This document shows, one piece after another, positions 63,887 through 64,000 of a stretch of DNA of 64,000 nt. Position 1 is the stretch's first letter; the number at the start of each line of letters is the position of its first letter. Source of the stretch: Pseudovibrio flavus. Lineage in GTDB: Bacteria; Pseudomonadota; Alphaproteobacteria; Rhizobiales; Stappiaceae. The DNA is taken from assembly GCF_009711345.1 (NCBI RefSeq), contig NZ_SMMA01000064.1, positions 186,001 to 250,000 of the forward strand, read 5' to 3'. Below the pieces are notes generated by a model. The model was not told where the DNA came from and did not search any database. It was given only the letters and a program-made list of their open reading frames with translations. The position numbers were made by a program, and so were the translations under genes.

Positions 63887-64000
63887 ATGCAAGACATGTT
63901 GATTGATGCGCTGCCAGCGCCCTCCAAAAGCGATCAAGAACATTACGATATTGTTCAACGCACATTGAAAGCAATTGCACAGGATTGGCGTGAGCAACCA
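63887..64000 (+). CDS. Ada-type AraC/methylated-DNA-cysteine methyltransferase (5' end only)
   Basis: Thirty-eight codons are open from ATG 63887 to the window edge. The residues DIVQRTLKAIAQDWREQP match the start of the HTH domain in bifunctional AraC/O6-methylguanine methyltransferase proteins, which usually follow nth and the DUF2244 gene in Hyphomicrobiales. ATG 63896 is also possible. The call is an inference from a short stretch. Confidence 0.55.
   Translation, partial: MQDMLIDALPAPSKSDQEHYDIVQRTLKAIAQDWREQP

Overview
This is a gene-dense stretch of alphaproteobacterial core chromosome. Gene content and order point to the Hyphomicrobiales (Rhizobiales), and the moderate GC content suggests a marine relative of Pseudovibrio or Roseibium; the genus is an inference. 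Diagnostic neighbourhoods are hemE next to the ppsR/DUF299 gene, irr next to fabA-fabB-fabI, ffh-chorismate mutase-rpsP-rimM-trmD-rplS, argH-small lipoprotein-lysA-TIGR02302, and the mnmE-mnmG-rsmG-parA-parB string. I see no rRNA, tRNA, CRISPR array, prophage or insertion sequence.

Layout: 1-3381 holds ftsX (cut by the window edge), ftsE, a zinc-ribbon membrane protein, hpt and a single-domain response regulator. 3453-9188 is a leftward block (TIGR02302/DUF4175 protein, lysA, lipoprotein, argH). 9217-17435 holds a TlpA-like thioredoxin, tesB, a UbiH-type hydroxylase, an SDR, TspO, a twin-membrane-helix protein, a PduO-type cobalamin adenosyltransferase, etfBA and 3-hydroxybutyryl-CoA dehydrogenase. 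17514-28069 holds a His-rich CobW-family GTPase, a D,D-carboxypeptidase, an LprI-like protein, acsA, a TadG-like von Willebrand protein, an HNH nuclease, leuC and a metallophosphoesterase. 28208-33054 is the ribosome/SRP cluster, interrupted by an opposite-strand VanZ-like gene. 33418-40763 holds an alpha/beta hydrolase, yggS, leuS-lptE-holA and two small leftward genes.

40916-57000 is the replication-origin domain. Left of about 52850 the genes run leftward (hemE, hemJ, rho, mnmE, mnmG, rsmG, parA, parB); right of 53280 they run rightward (ppsR, maf, aroE, coaE, dnaQ). The 428-bp gap between hemE and ppsR is the best candidate for oriC: it has weak DnaA boxes, five GANTC methylation sites and nested inverted repeats. 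Within 10 kb to its left lie parAB and a scatter of parS-like palindromes. The right end holds a 2-hydroxyacid dehydrogenase, an SH3-domain protein, fabI-fabB-fabA, irr, nth, a DUF2244 protein and the start of an ada-type gene.

I did not find a defence island or an evidently new multi-gene system. The most interesting signals are non-coding: the origin/partition architecture, a well-formed small-RNA unit just upstream of ffh, paired palindromes before the 2-hydroxyacid dehydrogenase, and the interrupted rpsP-rimM-trmD-rplS operon.
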